DNA of 64,000 nucleotides from Irregularibacter muris (GCF_024622505.1 NZ_JANKAS010000011.1:46021-110020); one strand, 5' to 3'. Shown: positions 43,323-52,940, numbered from the stretch's first letter. Translations and numbers: made by a program. Notes: generated by a model from the letters alone, not told the origin.

Positions 43323-44819
43323 ATGGAATTAATTGGTAACATTATTACGTTTCTAAATGGCTATATTTGGTCAACACCTTTAATCATTCTTATCGTAGGC
43401 TGTAGCTTGTATTTTACTATCAGATTAAGGTTTGTCCAAGTCCGCTTAATAAAAGATATGCTGAAAAATATACTAGGGGGTAAAAGTTCAGATAGTGGCA
43501 TATCCTCACTTTCTGCATTTTGGGTTGCCCTGTCTACTAGGATCGGTACTGGTAGTATAGCGGGGGTTGCAATGGCGATCTATATGGGAGGTCCAGGTGC
43601 TGTGTTTTGGATGTGGATTACAACCATTCTTCTTTCCGCGACATCGTTGGTTGAGTGTACATTGGGGCAGTTATACAAAGTCAGAATAGACGATGAGTAC
43701 CGTGGAGGAGCTGCGTACTGCGCGGTTGGAGCAAAGAACTGAAAATGGTTTGGCGTTCTCTTCGCCGGAGTTACTGCTTTTACAGTTACACTCTTAGTGC
43801 CAGCTATACAGTCCAACATGATTAGTGAAGCTATGTACAATGGATTAAATATTCCCCCTTTGTATACTGGAGTAACCCTCGGGATAGTGCTAGGCATTAT
43901 TGTCTTAGGTGGAATCAAGCGGATCGGAAAGGTTTCTAATTTTCTCATTCCCCTTAAGGTATTTGGTTACTTTGGGTTAGTTATCATTGTATTAGGGTTC
44001 AATTTTACAGAAATTCCCAAAGTGTTGAGCTGGATTTTTACATCTGCTTTTAATGGTACAGCTGCATTTGGCGGCATGATGGGCAGTGCTTTTGCATGGG
44101 GTGTCAGACGAGCCACCTTTTCTACCGGAGCTGGTTTAGGTGAGCAGACTCCTGCTGCAGCGGCAGCTGAGTCTAGTCACCCGATTAAAGAAGGGTTATC
44201 AAACGCCTTTGGTATCTATATTAATCTTTTAGTGTGTACTTGTACTGCACTGATGATCTTGGTAACAGACTGCTTTAATACAGTTAATGGCTACATCGGC
44301 TCTGGGTCGGCTTCTATGGCTGGATTATTTGAAACTGATCAGTACGGCGTAGCATTTGCCCAAGAAGCTGTTAATACTTTCATTCCAGGAGCTGGCAGGA
44401 TTTTGATTGGCATCTTCGTTTTCTTATTTGCCTTTACTTGCGTTATAAGTTATGCCTACTATGCTGAAACTTCATTAGTATATCTCTTAGGCAAGAAAAG
44501 TGAGCGATTTCGTAAAAGTACCATTTTGATTGCCAGAATACTATTAGTAGGGTCGTATATGTTCTTCTCTGTTGCCACTTCAGAAGTTGCTTGGAATGCA
44601 GCTGATTTGGGTAACGGTCTCATGGCATGGTTAAATATATTCCTAATATTTATTTTATTCAAAGATGTAGTTAAGTTACTCAAGGACTATGAGGCACAGA
44701 AGAAGGCAGGAAAGGATCCATACCTTGATCCAGCAAAGGTAGATATTAAGAACATAGACCTTTGGGCAGATATAAACAAAGAAAGAATTACTGCTGAAAA
44801 TGCTAAAAATATAATCTGA
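43323..44819 (+). pseudogene. AGCS-family sodium:amino acid symporter interrupted by an in-frame TGA
   Basis: Sodium/alanine-glycine symporter family (AlsT/DagA-like). The frame runs unchanged from 43323 to 44819 except for TGA at 43740 (codon 140). Before it are SALSTRIGTGSIAG-like SAFWVALSTRIGTGSIAGVA and GPGAVFWMW; after it are SAFAWGVRRATFSTGAGLGE and many helices. The stop falls in the segment KN-stop-KWFG, where relatives usually have Trp, so one G-to-A change of TGG explains it. AAGGAGG precedes the start by 10 bases. It may be a pseudogene, a read-through gene or an assembly error. It is the first gene behind the second sigma-54 promoter. Confidence 0.88.
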
Positions 44820-45001
44820 TTATGCTCTTGAGGGAGCAAAAGTAGACGGTTGCAGACTATTCATAGGCCCAAAGGGTGGAAGAATGTACTAGATGGTAAG
44901 AGACTGTATTCTAAACAGATATTTCCTAGGAAGACTGGATATATACGAGTAAATGAGTATTATAAAAAACATAAATTTAAAACTAGGAGGCTGAATTTAT
45001 A

Positions 45002-45694
45002 ATGAAAGAGAAAATTGTTACGATTACCGGTGCTGGAAGTGGTCTGGGTGCTCGCCTTGCAAAGAAGTATTCAGAAGAAGGAGCTAAAGTAGTTTTGCTT
45101 GATATATCAAAGGAGAATTTATCAAGAGTTTCTGAATCATTACCGGGTGAAAATCATACTTATGTAGTCGATATTTCTTCAAATGAAAATGTGAACAAGG
45201 TATTCAATTTGATTTATTCAGAAGTAGGAGGTATAGATATTCTCATTAACTGTGCGGGAATAGGACGTTTTGATCTTGCAGAAAAGATCGATGGGAGTTC
45301 CGTGGACGCAATGATTGATATTAACCTAAAAGGGACAATTTACTGCACACAGCAAGTAATAAGTAGTATGAAGAAAAGGAATCAAGGTCAGATCATTAAT
45401 ATTATATCTATGTCTGGTAAGCGCCCTGTCGTCACAGAATCCGTATACTGTGCAAGCAAATATGGTGTGACGGGATTTACACAGGCATTGGCATTAGAAT
45501 TAGAAAACACGAATGTCCGTGTCATGGGCGTTTATATGGGAAATATGGCCACGGAATTATGGAAAGGGGAAAAGCCTGATAACTTTAATAAATTTATTAG
45601 CCCCGATGATATGGCTGACATAATTATGGAAAATGCAAAATACAGAAATAATCTGTCTATTGAGGAAGTAATGGTAAAAAATATAAGAAATTAG
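45002..45694 (+). CDS. Short-chain dehydrogenase/reductase
   Basis: NAD(P)-dependent oxidoreductase of the classical SDR family, 230 residues. The cofactor motif is TGAGSGLG (about 8-15), LDIS suggests an acidic NAD-selective position, NCAG is near residue 86, and the active site comprises Ser in IISMSG and YCASK. AGGAGG precedes the ATG. It follows the symporter by 182 bp with no terminator between, so it could belong to the same sigma-54 operon. The substrate is unknown. Confidence 0.9.
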   Translation: MKEKIVTITGAGSGLGARLAKKYSEEGAKVVLLDISKENLSRVSESLPGENHTYVVDISSNENVNKVFNLIYSEVGGIDILINCAGIGRFDLAEKIDGSSVDAMIDINLKGTIYCTQQVISSMKKRNQGQIINIISMSGKRPVVTESVYCASKYGVTGFTQALALELENTNVRVMGVYMGNMATELWKGEKPDNFNKFISPDDMADIIMENAKYRNNLSIEEVMVKNIRN

Positions 45695-45926
45695 GAACAG
45701 CACGGTAATGCACAGGGCAGAGTTGGGTGTGGAATGGGTCAGCAAATATCAGTTGCAGCAAGAAGTGATGAAAAGTAAAAAAGGAGATGAACACTCCTGT
45801 TGAAACGGTGATTGGGTAGTATTTCCCAAGAACTCTCTATCAAAAATCATATCATAAACATAAAGAAGTGGTTCAAATGAGTGGAGTAAAAATCTATCGT
45901 AGCATGGCTACGAGAGGGAGGTAGAA

Positions 45927-46436
45927 ATGACATTTGAATTATATAGTTCCGCACTGGTAAACAACAGATTTAAAGATGAATATGGAAACCTATCAAAAGA
46001 AGGGAATACTATCTGTGGCATACCTCAGAGGTCGTTTCCTCTTAATTGGAAAGGTATACCTGAGGGAACAGAGAGCTTTGCCATTGTTTTTATTGATTAT
46101 GACAACTCAGAAGGGTTTCCATTTGTTCATTGGCTGGCTTGCAATATTCCGGGAAATGTTACAAGCTTAGAAGAGAATGCAAGTAGAGAAGCAGATTTTT
46201 TTATTCAAGGGATGAACAGTTGGTCAATCCCTTACGGCCCATATGAAAATATTCCAGAGGATTTAACTTTGCATTTTGGTGGACCAGCGCCGTCAAGCGA
46301 GCATGAATACGAAATTGTTATCTATGCATTAGACAGAGTCCTCAATTTAGAAAAAGGATTCCATTATAATGAGTTGAGAAAGGCTATGAGGGGTCATATT
46401 CTTTCAAAAGCAACATTAATAGGTCTTTATGGATAA
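45927..46436 (+). CDS. PEBP-family (YbhB/YbcL/RKIP-like) protein
   Basis: Phosphatidylethanolamine-binding-protein family member, 169 residues. The family core is visible as FAIVFIDYDN, FVHWLACNIPG and YGPYENIPEDLTLHFGGP (ligand-pocket region), with the late IYALDRVLNLEKG. Bacterial PEBP proteins have no settled role. It starts 230 bp after the SDR gene behind GAGGGAGG and is last in the module that ends at the damaged direct repeat. Confidence 0.88.
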   Translation: MTFELYSSALVNNRFKDEYGNLSKEGNTICGIPQRSFPLNWKGIPEGTESFAIVFIDYDNSEGFPFVHWLACNIPGNVTSLEENASREADFFIQGMNSWSIPYGPYENIPEDLTLHFGGPAPSSEHEYEIVIYALDRVLNLEKGFHYNELRKAMRGHILSKATLIGLYG

Positions 46437-46714
46437 GATTACAGATTATACTTTTAATGTTTTTGAAAAGGGTAAACCCTTTACAGATAGGACTATGAAG
46501 GATATAGTCGAAATGGATTACTGCTAAGATATACAATAGCAAAGACCTCTACGTTGCAATTTCGTCTGGAAGTAATCGACCAAATATCCCCTCTCTCTGT
46601 AGCGGATTTATTAATTTGTTTGAAACCCAGAATCTTTTAGAAACTAGTAAATCTATCAATCACTTGATCTTGTTTATGGTAAGCTGTATTCAAATAACGG
46701 ATATAAAAAGAAGA
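46437..46714. other. Gene-poor region before the damaged repeat
   Basis: No supported gene. A 32-codon frame (46429-46527) overlaps the PEBP stop but has no recognisable product. At 46600-46714 the translated frame weakly echoes the siderophore-binding protein just upstream of its repeated part (NHLILFMV against NPDVVFVV). The homology may once have extended further. Confidence 0.5.
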
Positions 46715-46877
46715 AGCACCCCTGGAAAACAAATTTTTAATAATGACATTATTAAACAAACAGAAGCTTATAAAAATGGCAAAATAGTATATTTGAATTC
46801 TGAAATCTGGTATGTGGCTTCAAGGGGGGCTAACAGGAACAAAGACAAGGATAGAGGGTGTACAATCTAATTTTTAG
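46715..46877 (+). pseudogene. Fragment of siderophore-binding protein gene (damaged copy)
   Basis: Corresponds to the last 54 codons of the gene at 40119-41060. The frame matches through KQIF-NDIIKQTEAYKNGKIV and NSEIWYVAS. An extra G then shifts the frame (GGAGGG became AGGGGGG), so the end is lost. There is no start, so it cannot give a working protein. Confidence 0.9.
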
Positions 46878-46905
46878 GAGGCGAACAATGTTCGCCTCTT
46901 TTATT
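46715..46905 (+). repeat. 190-bp direct repeat, second copy
   Basis: Partner of 40899-41088. It includes the hairpin GAGGCGAACAATGTTCGCCTC at 46878-46898, which now also terminates the convergent SDR gene at 46914. Confidence 0.9.
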
Positions 46906-46913
46906 ATAAGTAT

Positions 46914-47852
46914 TTAGGATGGCATGACTTGCCCACCATTTACGTGAAGGGTTTGGCCTGTCACGAATCGAGAATCATCAGAAGCGAGATACACAAAAGT
47001 AGGAGCTACTTCAAAGGGCTGCCCTTGGCGCTCCATGGGATTGCCCGCTTGGGTCACCACATCGGCAGAGAAACTTGAGGGAATAAGGGGGGTCCATATT
47101 CGCCCAGGGGCGATAGCATTTACCCGAATGCCTTTACTTACTAAACTATTTGCCAGAGCCCGAGTAAAACCGATATTTGCTCCCTTAGTTGCGGTATAAT
47201 CAATCAATTGATCATTTCCCTCATAGGTCACCACAGAGGATGTATTGATAATAGAACTTCCTGCCTTTAAGTAGGGTAAGGCTGCTCGAGTGGTATAGAA
47301 ATGGGAGTATATATTTACTTTAAAGGTATCATCAAATTGCTCATCGGTAATATCCAACAAACTTAGTTGCTGAAACTGAATGCCTACATGATTACATAAA
47401 ATATCCAATTGTCCAAATTCCTGTATAGTCTTTTTCACAATATAAATACACTGTTGTTTTTGCCGTAAATCACCAGGTAATAATATACAACATTGCCCAA
47501 GTTGTTCAATTCTTCTCTTTGTCCTTTGGGCATCCTCATGCTCATCTAAATAGGCAATAGCTACATTGGCTCCTTCTTTGGCAAAGGCAATGGCTGCTGC
47601 TGCACCCATTCCACTGTCTCCTCCTGTGATTAGGGCAACTTTTCCCTCAAGCTTTCCGCTACCTTTATAATGAGGGTTTTCAATAATAGGTCTTGGCACC
47701 ATGAGTTTTTCCACACCAGGCTGACGGTATTGCCGTTGCTCAGGCACGGTAATTGGTACGTCTTGGTATTGAGTGATTTTCCCATAGTTGGGGTGCATGG
47801 GGTAGTCCTGATGGTTTATCATTTTTGGGTTATTTTGATCCTTTTGAGACAT
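46914..47852 (-). CDS. SDR-family oxidoreductase, general-stress/glucose-dehydrogenase type
   Basis: SDR of 312 residues with an N-terminal extension of about 70 residues rich in Pro, Gln and Tyr, as in Bacillus stress proteins GSP39/YhxC. The Rossmann motif is TGGDSGMG, the active site Ser is in [11 protein letters not shown] and YTATK, and the end [10 protein letters not shown] matches the group. The usual NAG motif reads CNHVG here. AGGAGG precedes the start. Likely a spore- or stress-related dehydrogenase. The substrate is unknown. Confidence 0.9.
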   Translation of the reverse strand: MSQKDQNNPKMINHQDYPMHPNYGKITQYQDVPITVPEQRQYRQPGVEKLMVPRPIIENPHYKGSGKLEGKVALITGGDSGMGAAAAIAFAKEGANVAIAYLDEHEDAQRTKRRIEQLGQCCILLPGDLRQKQQCIYIVKKTIQEFGQLDILCNHVGIQFQQLSLLDITDEQFDDTFKVNIYSHFYTTRAALPYLKAGSSIINTSSVVTYEGNDQLIDYTATKGANIGFTRALANSLVSKGIRVNAIAPGRIWTPLIPSSFSADVVTQAGNPMERQGQPFEVAPTFVYLASDDSRFVTGQTLHVNGGQVMPS

Positions 47853-48026
47853 AGTAATCTCCTCCTAAAAATATAACTTTCATTAAGTAGTTTATGTAGT
47901 AGAGGGCAGGGAGGTGTATGTAATTTCAGAGGATAGAGTCTATCTCTAGTACTGGCACTTTGTTAAGGAAAATGCCATAAAGTGAAAGGGAACATACAAA
48001 ATAGTAAATCTAAGGAGGTGACAATT

Positions 48027-48200
48027 ATGCAAACCTACAAACCTTGTCCAGGGGTAAACCTATTGCTAGTCAATTATTCTAATGAAAGAGTACAGATTAT
48101 ATATAATGCAAATTCTAAGGCTTTTGAATTACCTAAAATTGGACCACGACCACCCTATTATTGTAATCCCCGTTGTGAACAGTATTATCCTATCATCTAG
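48027..48200 (+). CDS. Small Cys/Pro/Tyr-rich protein
   Basis: Protein of 57 residues. The start at 48027 has AAGGAGGTG 8 bases upstream, an excellent site; the frame open from 47982 lacks one. The sequence begins MQTYKPCPGVNLLLVNYSNE and ends with PPYYCNPRCEQYYPII. Three cysteines and the Tyr/Pro-rich tail recall small coat-associated proteins of spore formers, but I do not recognise a family. A hairpin follows. Confidence 0.72.
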   Translation: MQTYKPCPGVNLLLVNYSNERVQIIYNANSKAFELPKIGPRPPYYCNPRCEQYYPII

Positions 48201-48209
48201 TGATAGCAG

Positions 48210-48261
48210 ACGGAGGAGATGGCATATCTTAGAACGGTCACCAACTCCGTCCTTTTTTACA
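48210..48261 (+). terminator. Probable terminator after small protein gene
   Basis: GACGGAG and CTCCGTC arms with a long loop, then CTTTTTT. Confidence 0.55.
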
Positions 48262-48361
48262 TTATTTTTATCGTAAAATGGTAGAGGTTTTTAAAAATTG
48301 TGATAATTATGATATAATAAAATACATGTCAATAAAAAGTTATAAGGAGAAGGGGGAAATT

Positions 48362-49276
48362 ATGAAACTTGAAGTAAAGAATATACATAAAAGCTTTTCA
48401 AATACCGAAGTCTTGCATGGCATTTCTTTTTCGGTAGAAAAGGGAAGGGCTTTAGGGCTATTGGGAAGAAATGGTGCGGGAAAGACGACCACGATTAGAA
48501 TCCTCATGAACTTATTTAATGCGGACAGCGGAGAAATTCTTTTGGATGGAGAAAAATTTATAGCAAAGAATCATCAGATAGGATATTTGCCTGAAGAGAG
48601 AGGATTATATCCAAAAAAGAAAGTTTTTGAACAATTGGTTTACCTAGGAAAACTTAGGGGCCTATCTACTAAGGTTGCCAAGGAGAATACCCTATATTGG
48701 TTGGAAAGATTAGGAGTATTAGAATATAAAGAGAAAAAACTAGAGACCCTATCCAAAGGGAATCAACAAAAAGTCCAGCTGGCAGAAACCTTTCTTTGTA
48801 ATCCGGATATTATCATATTGGATGAACCCTTTAGTGGGTTAGACCCCGTAAACTCACAGATTTTAAAAAATATTATTCGAGAATTAATTGAAGACAATAA
48901 ATTATTAATCTTCTCCAGTCATCAAATGAACTATGTGGAAGAATTTTGTGAAGAAATTGCCTTGATTAATAAAGGAGAAATTGTTTTAACAGGAGATTTA
49001 AAAGAAATAAAAAATAAATATGGTATGAACAGATTGACCATAAGTGATGTGAATTTATCTCCTAGTGAATTACAAGGGGTTATTTCAAATAAACTCAGGG
49101 AGATTGCTACAGTGGTAGATCAAAAGAAAAATTATTTAATCATAGAATTATTAGAAAATAAAACAAAAAATGATTTACTTAAAGGGCTAATAGAGTCAGA
49201 CATAAATATTGAAAAATTTTCTACATATCAGCCCACCTTGGAAGATATTTTTGTCAGTAAGGTAGGTGACAAATAA
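48362..49276 (+). CDS. ABC exporter ATPase (NatA-like)
   Basis: ATPase with Walker A GRNGAGKTT, signature LSKGNQQKVQLAETF, Walker B IIILDEPFSGLD and His-switch FSSHQMNYVEE, plus the long C-terminal domain typical of NatA/YhaQ proteins. The frame is open from 48278, but AAGGGGG precedes the ATG at 48362 and homology starts there (MKLEVKNIHKSF). It abuts the permease gene by a 1-bp overlap. The substrate is uncertain: sodium, peptide or drug export are all known in this group. Confidence 0.9.
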   Translation: MKLEVKNIHKSFSNTEVLHGISFSVEKGRALGLLGRNGAGKTTTIRILMNLFNADSGEILLDGEKFIAKNHQIGYLPEERGLYPKKKVFEQLVYLGKLRGLSTKVAKENTLYWLERLGVLEYKEKKLETLSKGNQQKVQLAETFLCNPDIIILDEPFSGLDPVNSQILKNIIRELIEDNKLLIFSSHQMNYVEEFCEEIALINKGEIVLTGDLKEIKNKYGMNRLTISDVNLSPSELQGVISNKLREIATVVDQKKNYLIIELLENKTKNDLLKGLIESDINIEKFSTYQPTLEDIFVSKVGDK

Positions 49277-50514
49277 TGAAAGATTTTTTTATTGTACTAA
49301 AATTTGAATTAATGCATTTTATGAAAAACAAAACCTTTATTATTTCCACGGTGATTATTTGTTTGCTTTTGGCCATTGGGTTATCTATACCCACGATAAA
49401 AGATACTTTTTTCAGTTCTTCCCAGGAGGAACAACCTATAGATGAGCAGGGGGAAGAACTAAGTCAAACCTATGGCTTTATTAATAAAAATAATGCCATA
49501 TCTAAGGTAGAGGATTTAAAGAAATCTTTTGACGGTGGAAAACTAGTAGAATTTGATAGCCAGGACCAATTAGAAAAAAATATATTAGATGAGAAAATAG
49601 AAGCAGGTTACATTATAGAATCTGCTACTAAATATCAATATATGGTTAAAAATAACGAGATGATGGACTCAAATAGCTTTATATTTGAGGAAGCGCTCAA
49701 AAAGGCCTATAGAATGCAAGGTTTTGAGGAGAGAGGTATAAACTATCAGGATGTTGAAGATCTTGTTCATGCCAATATAGAGCAAGAAACTATGGTTTTA
49801 GGTAAAGATAGTGCTAGTAATTATGCCTATACTTATATTTTAATCTTTGGTCTATATTTTATGATCATACTTTACGGTCAGCTGATTGCTACCTCAGTAG
49901 CCAGTGAAAAAAGCAATAGAACCATGGAGGTTCTTATCACCAGTACCGATAGTAGGAATTTGATATTTGGCAAAGTTTTAGGGGGAGCCTTGGCAGGAGT
50001 CATACAATTTGGATTAGTGATTGCCGTAGGGGGTATAGTCTATAAGCTAAATGCCTCTGCTTGGGATCATGCTCTAGACTTTATATTTGAAATACCTGGA
50101 AGTGTTCTTCTGTGGTTTTCTCTATTTGGTATTTTAGGTTACTTGCTTTATTCCTTTGTCTTTGGTGCTTTGGGGGCTTTAGTATCTAGAACAGAAGATA
50201 TTAGTGCCAGTTCAACACCTGTAACGATCGTTTTTGTGGCGGTATTTTTTGTTACCATGATGGGCATGAATAATACAGAATCGGTAGTATTAAAAATTGC
50301 TTCCTTTATTCCCTTTAGTTCCTTCATGTCTATGTTTGTTAGAGTATCTATGGGGAGTGTTTCCAATATGGAAATCATTCTATCTTTACTGATCTTGGTG
50401 GCCACCACGGGGATCATAGGGGGCTTTGCAGCCATGATTTATCGTTTGGGAACCCTCATGTATGGAAATCCTGTGAAATTGAAAAATGCAATTAAGCTAT
50501 TAAGACAAAAATAG
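49276..50514 (+). CDS. ABC-2 type permease (NatB-like)
   Basis: Membrane partner of the upstream ATPase, 412 residues. One N-terminal helix (about 18-38), a large external region (about 40-185) and five or six C-terminal helices match NatB/YhaP. The segment ATSVASEKSNRTMEVLITST is the hallmark of this ABC-2 subgroup. It starts on the last base of the ATPase stop codon and is followed by a terminator. Confidence 0.9.
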   Translation: MKDFFIVLKFELMHFMKNKTFIISTVIICLLLAIGLSIPTIKDTFFSSSQEEQPIDEQGEELSQTYGFINKNNAISKVEDLKKSFDGGKLVEFDSQDQLEKNILDEKIEAGYIIESATKYQYMVKNNEMMDSNSFIFEEALKKAYRMQGFEERGINYQDVEDLVHANIEQETMVLGKDSASNYAYTYILIFGLYFMIILYGQLIATSVASEKSNRTMEVLITSTDSRNLIFGKVLGGALAGVIQFGLVIAVGGIVYKLNASAWDHALDFIFEIPGSVLLWFSLFGILGYLLYSFVFGALGALVSRTEDISASSTPVTIVFVAVFFVTMMGMNNTESVVLKIASFIPFSSFMSMFVRVSMGSVSNMEIILSLLILVATTGIIGGFAAMIYRLGTLMYGNPVKLKNAIKLLRQK

Positions 50515-50524
50515 ATATCCTTAT

Positions 50525-50552
50525 AAAAAGCGGCGATTGCCGCTTTTTATAT
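50525..50552 (+). terminator. Terminator of Nat-like exporter operon
   Basis: AAAAAGCGGC (50525-50534), loop GATT, GCCGCTTTTT. Confidence 0.9.
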
Positions 50553-50689
50553 TTAAATTTTTTAACTTTTGAGAAGCTTTGATAATAATATAGTAAGAAT
50601 AAAAAACAATGTTCAAATAGAGGGTAAATTGTATAATATCTATCCAGATGACTTACAATAACAAAAAGCATATCATAGGGAGATTATAC

Positions 50690-51604
50690 ATGGAGCCTAA
50701 TCAACTGATAAAAAATTATGAGTTTCTATTTATTGTAACGGGCATTGTTATAGGATTTGTTAGTAGAATGTGGATGTTAAAAAGTGATGTACGACAATAT
50801 CCAACCTTACCCAATGGATATTTAATCCATTTAACTACAGGTTTTATTGCTGCGGCAATGGGAGCAGTGGCCTATCCAGCACTGCATAGTAAAAACTATA
50901 TTGCCGTAACTATTCTGGCCACAGCTATCCAACAATTTAGAGATATCCGAAAGATGGAGAAAGAATCTTTAGAGTCCTTAGAAAAGGATGCTTACGTACC
51001 TAGAGGAGAAGCCTATATAGATGGAATAGCGAAGACCTTTGAAGCACGAAATTACATCGTGATCATTGTTTCTATGCTCACCACAATATTAGCCTTTATA
51101 CTTAGCCATTACATTCAGAGTATTATCATTGTCCTGATTGTTGTTGTCGTAGCGGGGCTTGGGATGGCATACTTACTAAAAACCTATACTAGAGGGTATT
51201 CTTTGGGGGATATCGTACTTGTTGAAGAAGCCCCTCTAGAGTTTAGAGATAATTGCAATTTATACGTTGGAGATATTTCTGTAGGGAATATAGGCCTATA
51301 CTCTAGAAGAAAACGTATATTGGAAAATGGAGTGGGGATAATTTTAAAACCTAAAAATGATAATGAAAATGAAAAAATAATACTCAATCATAAGGGGCAG
51401 ATGGATGCTATACTACACGAATGCTCTAGGCGATTAGGAGTAGAAAGATACGCTATAATTCGAAGGGATTACAAGAGTCCTAGAGTGGGATTAATGATGG
51501 TACCCATCGTCAGGGATATTGAAACAATAAAAGAAACTATTCTTAATGTTCCAATTTTAGAAACCGTTAGAAAAGTAAACCAACGGGTTACTAAGGAGAG
51601 TTAA
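50690..51604 (+). CDS. YIEGIA-family membrane protein
   Basis: Protein of about 304 residues found in spore-forming Firmicutes and named for its YIEGIA motif, which reads YIDGIAKTFEARNY here (about residue 108). Four or five N-terminal membrane segments precede a cytoplasmic domain. The frame is open from 50648, but AGGGAG is placed 7 bases before the ATG at 50690. The 60-residue partner gene follows after 2 bp, as is standard for the family. A role in spore envelope or sporulation is inferred from its phylogenetic spread, not shown here. Confidence 0.85.
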   Translation: MEPNQLIKNYEFLFIVTGIVIGFVSRMWMLKSDVRQYPTLPNGYLIHLTTGFIAAAMGAVAYPALHSKNYIAVTILATAIQQFRDIRKMEKESLESLEKDAYVPRGEAYIDGIAKTFEARNYIVIIVSMLTTILAFILSHYIQSIIIVLIVVVVAGLGMAYLLKTYTRGYSLGDIVLVEEAPLEFRDNCNLYVGDISVGNIGLYSRRKRILENGVGIILKPKNDNENEKIILNHKGQMDAILHECSRRLGVERYAIIRRDYKSPRVGLMMVPIVRDIETIKETILNVPILETVRKVNQRVTKES

Positions 51605-51606
51605 AT

Positions 51607-51789
51607 ATGGGGAAAGTAATATTGGCCATGGTCACTTTAGATCAAAAGAAAATTATAGAGGGCGGAGTACCTACCTTTCAGGCTACAGACAAAGAAGATC
51701 AGGAAAAAATAGCCCTAGAGCTAGTCCTAGCCCTAAAGGGGAGTATTTACGAACTTTCCAATGGGGTGATCATTATTACTGAAAAATGA
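51607..51789 (+). CDS. Small partner ('capping complex subunit') of YIEGIA protein
   Basis: Protein of 60 residues starting MGKVILAMVTLDQKKIIEGG. It matches the short protein that regularly follows YIEGIA genes. It has no catalytic motif; it is a small alpha/beta fold by pattern. The start is 2 bp after the YIEGIA stop with GGAGAG just before. A terminator follows, so the pair is a two-gene operon. Confidence 0.83.
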   Translation: MGKVILAMVTLDQKKIIEGGVPTFQATDKEDQEKIALELVLALKGSIYELSNGVIIITEK

Positions 51790-51800
51790 TATTATGCATA

Positions 51801-51848
51801 AAATCAAGGAGGGATTATATTTTTAGCTCCCTCCTTGATTTTTTATTT
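51801..51848. terminator. Bidirectional terminator
   Basis: AAATCAAGGAGGG (51801-51813) pairs with 51829-51841. T runs on both strands serve the YIEGIA pair and the convergent DMT gene. Confidence 0.85.
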
Positions 51849-52757
51849 CCTATTCAATTTATTAAAATAATTAGTCCCAATTACACCGCCAACAATAAAA
51901 ATTGAGCCAAGGATATGGTAAGAATAAATATTTTCCCTTAGGAATATCATTCCCGCAAGAATAGAAATTACCGTTCCCAGATTGGCAAAGACACTCATTC
52001 TAGAAGCTTCTATTTTAGATAAAATAAAATTAGTCATTAAAGAGGTTGCAAAGGAAGACAATACTCCTAAATAAATGATAGAGAGAATAAAATTCACATT
52101 ACTCCAGGGGGCAAAATATTGGCTTACATTTCCATGGATTATATACTTTCCAATGGCGATGGTATTATAACACAAAAAGCTAATGGTGATCATGACAATA
52201 CTAAGTTCAAGACTTGAAAAATCTTGAGTTAAGACTCTTCCTAAAACATTATATCCTGCAAGGGATAGGGAGGAGAAAAGAAGAAGGATAATGCCTAGGA
52301 TATTATGAAAGTCCAAAGTGGCACTCTTCATTATGGTAATAAAGATTACTCCTGCTACCGATATCAATATAGATATTTTTTGCAATAGAGTGCTTTCTTC
52401 CTTTAAAAAATAAGAGGCTAAGATTAAAGTGAATATAGGAGAGGAGGCCAATAATATTCCACCCTCAGCAGAAGTAGCGTATTGAAGTCCAGTGGTTTGA
52501 AACCCGAAAAATAATAGGGGATAAAATAGGGCTAAAGGTAAAATTTTTTTAATTTTTTCCTTGGTAACGCTTAATTTAATCCAACCAAATAATATAGGGA
52601 TTAAGGCACCTATAAATGCTGCAGTAAAACGATGGGCGAGGATATCGATAGGATCAGTGATTTGTAAAGCAATCTTGTTAAATAAAAATGAGAGGCCTGT
52701 AATAAGAGCATAGAGTATAGCCAATAAATAAATCAGATGATTTTCCTTTTTTTCCAT
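51843..52757 (-). CDS. EamA/DMT-family transporter
   Basis: Ten-helix drug/metabolite exporter of 304 residues with two EamA repeats (about 8-140 and 155-295). Typical marks are HRFTAAFIGALIPI near residue 43, EGGILLASSPIFTLILAS and the second repeat ASRMSVFANLGTVISILAG. The substrate cannot be told; amino acid or metabolite efflux is common. AGGAG precedes the ATG. A monocistronic unit. Confidence 0.9.
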   Translation of the reverse strand: MEKKENHLIYLLAILYALITGLSFLFNKIALQITDPIDILAHRFTAAFIGALIPILFGWIKLSVTKEKIKKILPLALFYPLLFFGFQTTGLQYATSAEGGILLASSPIFTLILASYFLKEESTLLQKISILISVAGVIFITIMKSATLDFHNILGIILLLFSSLSLAGYNVLGRVLTQDFSSLELSIVMITISFLCYNTIAIGKYIIHGNVSQYFAPWSNVNFILSIIYLGVLSSFATSLMTNFILSKIEASRMSVFANLGTVISILAGMIFLRENIYSYHILGSIFIVGGVIGTNYFNKLNRK

Positions 52758-52911
52758 AGAATTCTCCTTTACTGATTATTCTAGATGGAACAGCGATTAG
52801 GCGAAAATGTTCAAGATAATTATACCATAATTAACCATAAAATACCTTCGAGAACTTTATGTAAAAGGCTATTTTACTCTATAATGAAATCATTTACCAA
52901 AACAAAACTAA

Positions 52912-52940
52912 GGATAATTTCATGGATTTTTCCCATACTA
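52912..52940 (+). promoter_or_regulatory. Sigma-G-like promoter of SASP gene
   Basis: GGATA at 52912-52916 and CATACTA at 52934-52940 with a 17-bp spacer fit the forespore sigma-G pattern (GNATR, about 18 bp, CATNNTA). A spore-protein gene starts 38 bp downstream. Confidence 0.65.

Noticed and set aside
43740..43770. Selenocysteine at the symporter TGA, with a small hairpin just after it
   Set aside because: The hairpin starts too close to the TGA and lacks the conserved loop features of a bacterial SECIS as far as I can see. The family has Trp here, and AGCS symporters are not known selenoproteins. A nonsense change or sequence error is simpler.
46429..46527. 32-codon frame overlapping the PEBP stop (MDKITDYTFNVFEKGK...)
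   Set aside because: It has no clear ribosome site or family and lies in a stretch that looks like decayed sequence before the repeat scar.
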